A DNA stretch of 31,988 bases from an uncultured Actinomycetes bacterium. GTDB taxonomy: Bacteria > Actinomycetota > Actinomycetes > S36-B12. Location: assembly GCA_905181745.1 (NCBI GenBank), contig CAJIYV010000025.1, forward strand, positions 1-31,988. Reading direction: 5' to 3'. Positions 30,742 to 31,988 of the stretch are shown here, in pieces. The notes under the pieces are model-generated. The model saw only the letters and a program-made list of their open reading frames with translations. It was not told the origin of the DNA and searched no databases. How positions within the stretch are numbered: the stretch's first letter is position 1; each line of letters begins with the position of its first letter. A program made the position numbers and the translations under genes.

Positions 30742-30969
30742 TCAGTCTCGGGTAACAGCGCTCCACGCGCCATCGGGAGAAAGTGAAAGTGCGACCGCGC
30801 CATCTTGATCGGTGCGGTAGATCCGCGCCCCACGCCACTGGTCAATTGCCGCACGAGCCGGGTGGCCGTAGTCGTTGTCTTCACCCACGCTGATCAAAGC
30901 AATTTCAGGTTTTGCCCATCCCGAGAAACCCGGATCTAGGTTTGCCGAACCGCGTTGCGGGAAGAGCTC
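30742..30969 (-). pseudogene. Remnant of comEC (C-terminal end only)
   Basis: A minus-strand frame of 75 codons ending at TGA 30742 reads GSANLDPGFSGW, then KPEIALISVGEDNDYGHP, and GARIYRTDQDGAVALSL. This is the C-terminal end of the metallo-beta-lactamase-like part of ComEC, the DNA uptake channel of natural transformation. Its HHGS motif has become QRGS, each His changed by a possible single base. A stop lies directly upstream (TGA at 30972-30970), there is no ATG in the frame, and no membrane domain or ComEA helix-hairpin-helix is visible between here and degV. ComEC and ComEA genes stand between holA and degV in mycobacteria, so this is a deletion scar. The stop lies eight bases before the holA start. 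Confidence 0.75.
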
Positions 30970-31164
30970 TCACGCAGCTTCCGGTACGTTCATTTCACTG
31001 CGCTGGAATGAGAATCGGATTGGGAATATTGGACTCGGCGGCTGACTCGAGTGGGCGGATTCAAGCGAACAGCGCCCTTAGATTTCCATGAGGGCAATGC
31101 GCCACAATCAGTCGTTTAGGTGCACAATCGTCACGAGCACTTCACAACAACAAGTCGATCCGAA

Positions 31165-31988
31165 TCAATCCCCGACACCCGACGAAATACTGATGCCCAC
31201 CAAACCAGGACCGGCATGGACACCGATAACCGGGCTCACTTCGCTGACCAGCAGCCGCGCGTCCGGCAGCTGTTCACCGAGCATCACTGCGCACTGGTCA
31301 ACCAGAATTCGATCTCCAAAGTACTGGAGTCCGATCAGCGCGTGCTCACGGCCTTGGGCAGATTCCACAGCAAGTCGCACCAACTCAGCCAATGCCTTAG
31401 CTTTGGTGCGCACTTTGTCCATCAACACCACCTCACCGTTCGTGATGCTCATGATTGGCTTCACCGAGAGTGCGGTTCCCAGACGAGCACTGGTCGGGCT
31501 GATTCGCCCACCACGCTTGAGGTACTCCAAACTGTGCACATAGAAAAATACTTGCGACTGGCGAACACCGCTTTCCAGCACTTCGAGAACCTCTGGTCCA
31601 CTGGCGCCCGCTCGCGCCACTTGGGCCGCGTTGATCACCGGGAACCCAAGTGCAAGTCCGACACTGAGTGAATCGCACACACTGACCGGAATTGCGCTGA
31701 CTCGCCCTGCCATCAGGGCCGATTCAAAAGTCCCCGACAATTTCGAGGACAAAGTAGCCACCACCACCTGATCAAACCCCTGATCAGCTAAAGCCGCAAA
31801 AACTCCCGCGAAAGCCTCAGGTGTGGAGCGCGAAGTAGTGACCTTGACCCCATCTGTTACAGCTTGGGCGAGATCTAGCGATCCATTCGGAGGCAGAACC
31901 ACTCCATCAACGAGTACATCCACCGGAACTACGCGGATTCCGAACTCGTCGACCAGGTCACTGGGGATTCCAGCACTGCTGTCCGTAA
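31165..31988 (-). CDS. DegV-family fatty-acid-binding protein (5' end outside the window)
   Basis: DegV proteins bind fatty acids, in some bacteria as part of a fatty acid kinase system. The frame is open from TGA 31165 to the right window edge without a stop, so the start lies beyond 31988. The visible part has the N-terminal motif TDSSAGIPSDLVDEFGIRVV, then VTTSRSTPEAF, VVVATLSSKLSGTFESA, the loop SLEYLKRGGRIS, the segment LSVKPIMSI, and the C-terminal VIGVHAGPGLVGI with the ligand-contacting His-x-GPG. An internal GTG at 31923 would give a protein missing the first strand and is not the start. The same gene follows the competence locus in mycobacteria. Confidence 0.92.
   Translation of the reverse strand, partial: TDSSAGIPSDLVDEFGIRVVPVDVLVDGVVLPPNGSLDLAQAVTDGVKVTTSRSTPEAFAGVFAALADQGFDQVVVATLSSKLSGTFESALMAGRVSAIPVSVCDSLSVGLALGFPVINAAQVARAGASGPEVLEVLESGVRQSQVFFYVHSLEYLKRGGRISPTSARLGTALSVKPIMSITNGEVVLMDKVRTKAKALAELVRLAVESAQGREHALIGLQYFGDRILVDQCAVMLGEQLPDARLLVSEVSPVIGVHAGPGLVGISISSGVGD

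Overview
The window is about 32 kb of bacterial chromosome from a member of the Actinomycetota (Actinobacteria). The evidence is gene content and order: dnaG, dgt and tRNA-Asn, then glyS, zur, uppS, recO, era, corC, ybeY, phoH, rsmE, dnaJ, hrcA, hemW, lepA, rpsT, holA and degV, the backbone order known from mycobacteria and relatives. The genome is compact, of moderate GC, with many 4-nt start/stop overlaps and several convergent genes whose stop codons overlap. A small free-living aquatic actinobacterium would fit, but the sequence does not prove a genus.

Layout. 1-1122: 5' part of a long coiled-coil protein running off the left edge (minus strand). 1444-2268: two convergent, frame-broken genes of unknown function. 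2408-2777: a CDGSH iron-sulfur protein and tRNA-Asn(GUU). 2814-7616: a conserved actinobacterial protein, DNA primase, a class V aminotransferase and dGTPase. 7830-10696: dusB and a divergent DHA2-type efflux transporter. 10767-11332: an HU-like protein and a zinc-ribbon protein behind a Zur-type box. 11329-14154: glyS, a COG1926-like phosphoribosyltransferase, an ABM-domain protein and a small membrane protein. 14167-17353: the zinc uptake operon znuA-znuB-znuC-zur with a matching Zur box. 17350-20018: uppS, recO, a doubtful small gene and era. 20117-26249: hrcA-dnaJ-rsmE-HIT-phoH-ybeY-corC (transcribed right to left) with a CIRCE operator. 26273-29761: lepA-hemW and divergent rpsT with a strong terminator. 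29736-31988: holA, a comEC remnant and a 5'-truncated degV.

How parts work together. Two nearly identical 18-bp sites (16/18 identical) precede the HU/zinc-ribbon pair and znuA, and the repressor Zur is the last gene of the znu operon. This predicts one small zinc regulon that joins zinc import to a nucleoid protein and a Cys4 protein. The hrcA cluster groups heat-shock control, protein folding, rRNA maturation and RNA metabolism. Many genes have a TANNNT -10 element 5-7 nt before the start codon and no Shine-Dalgarno, so leaderless transcription looks common. Decay marks (comEC reduced to about 75 codons, two frame-broken genes, and a phosphoribosyltransferase with no standard start codon) suggest recent gene loss or sequence errors at homopolymers.
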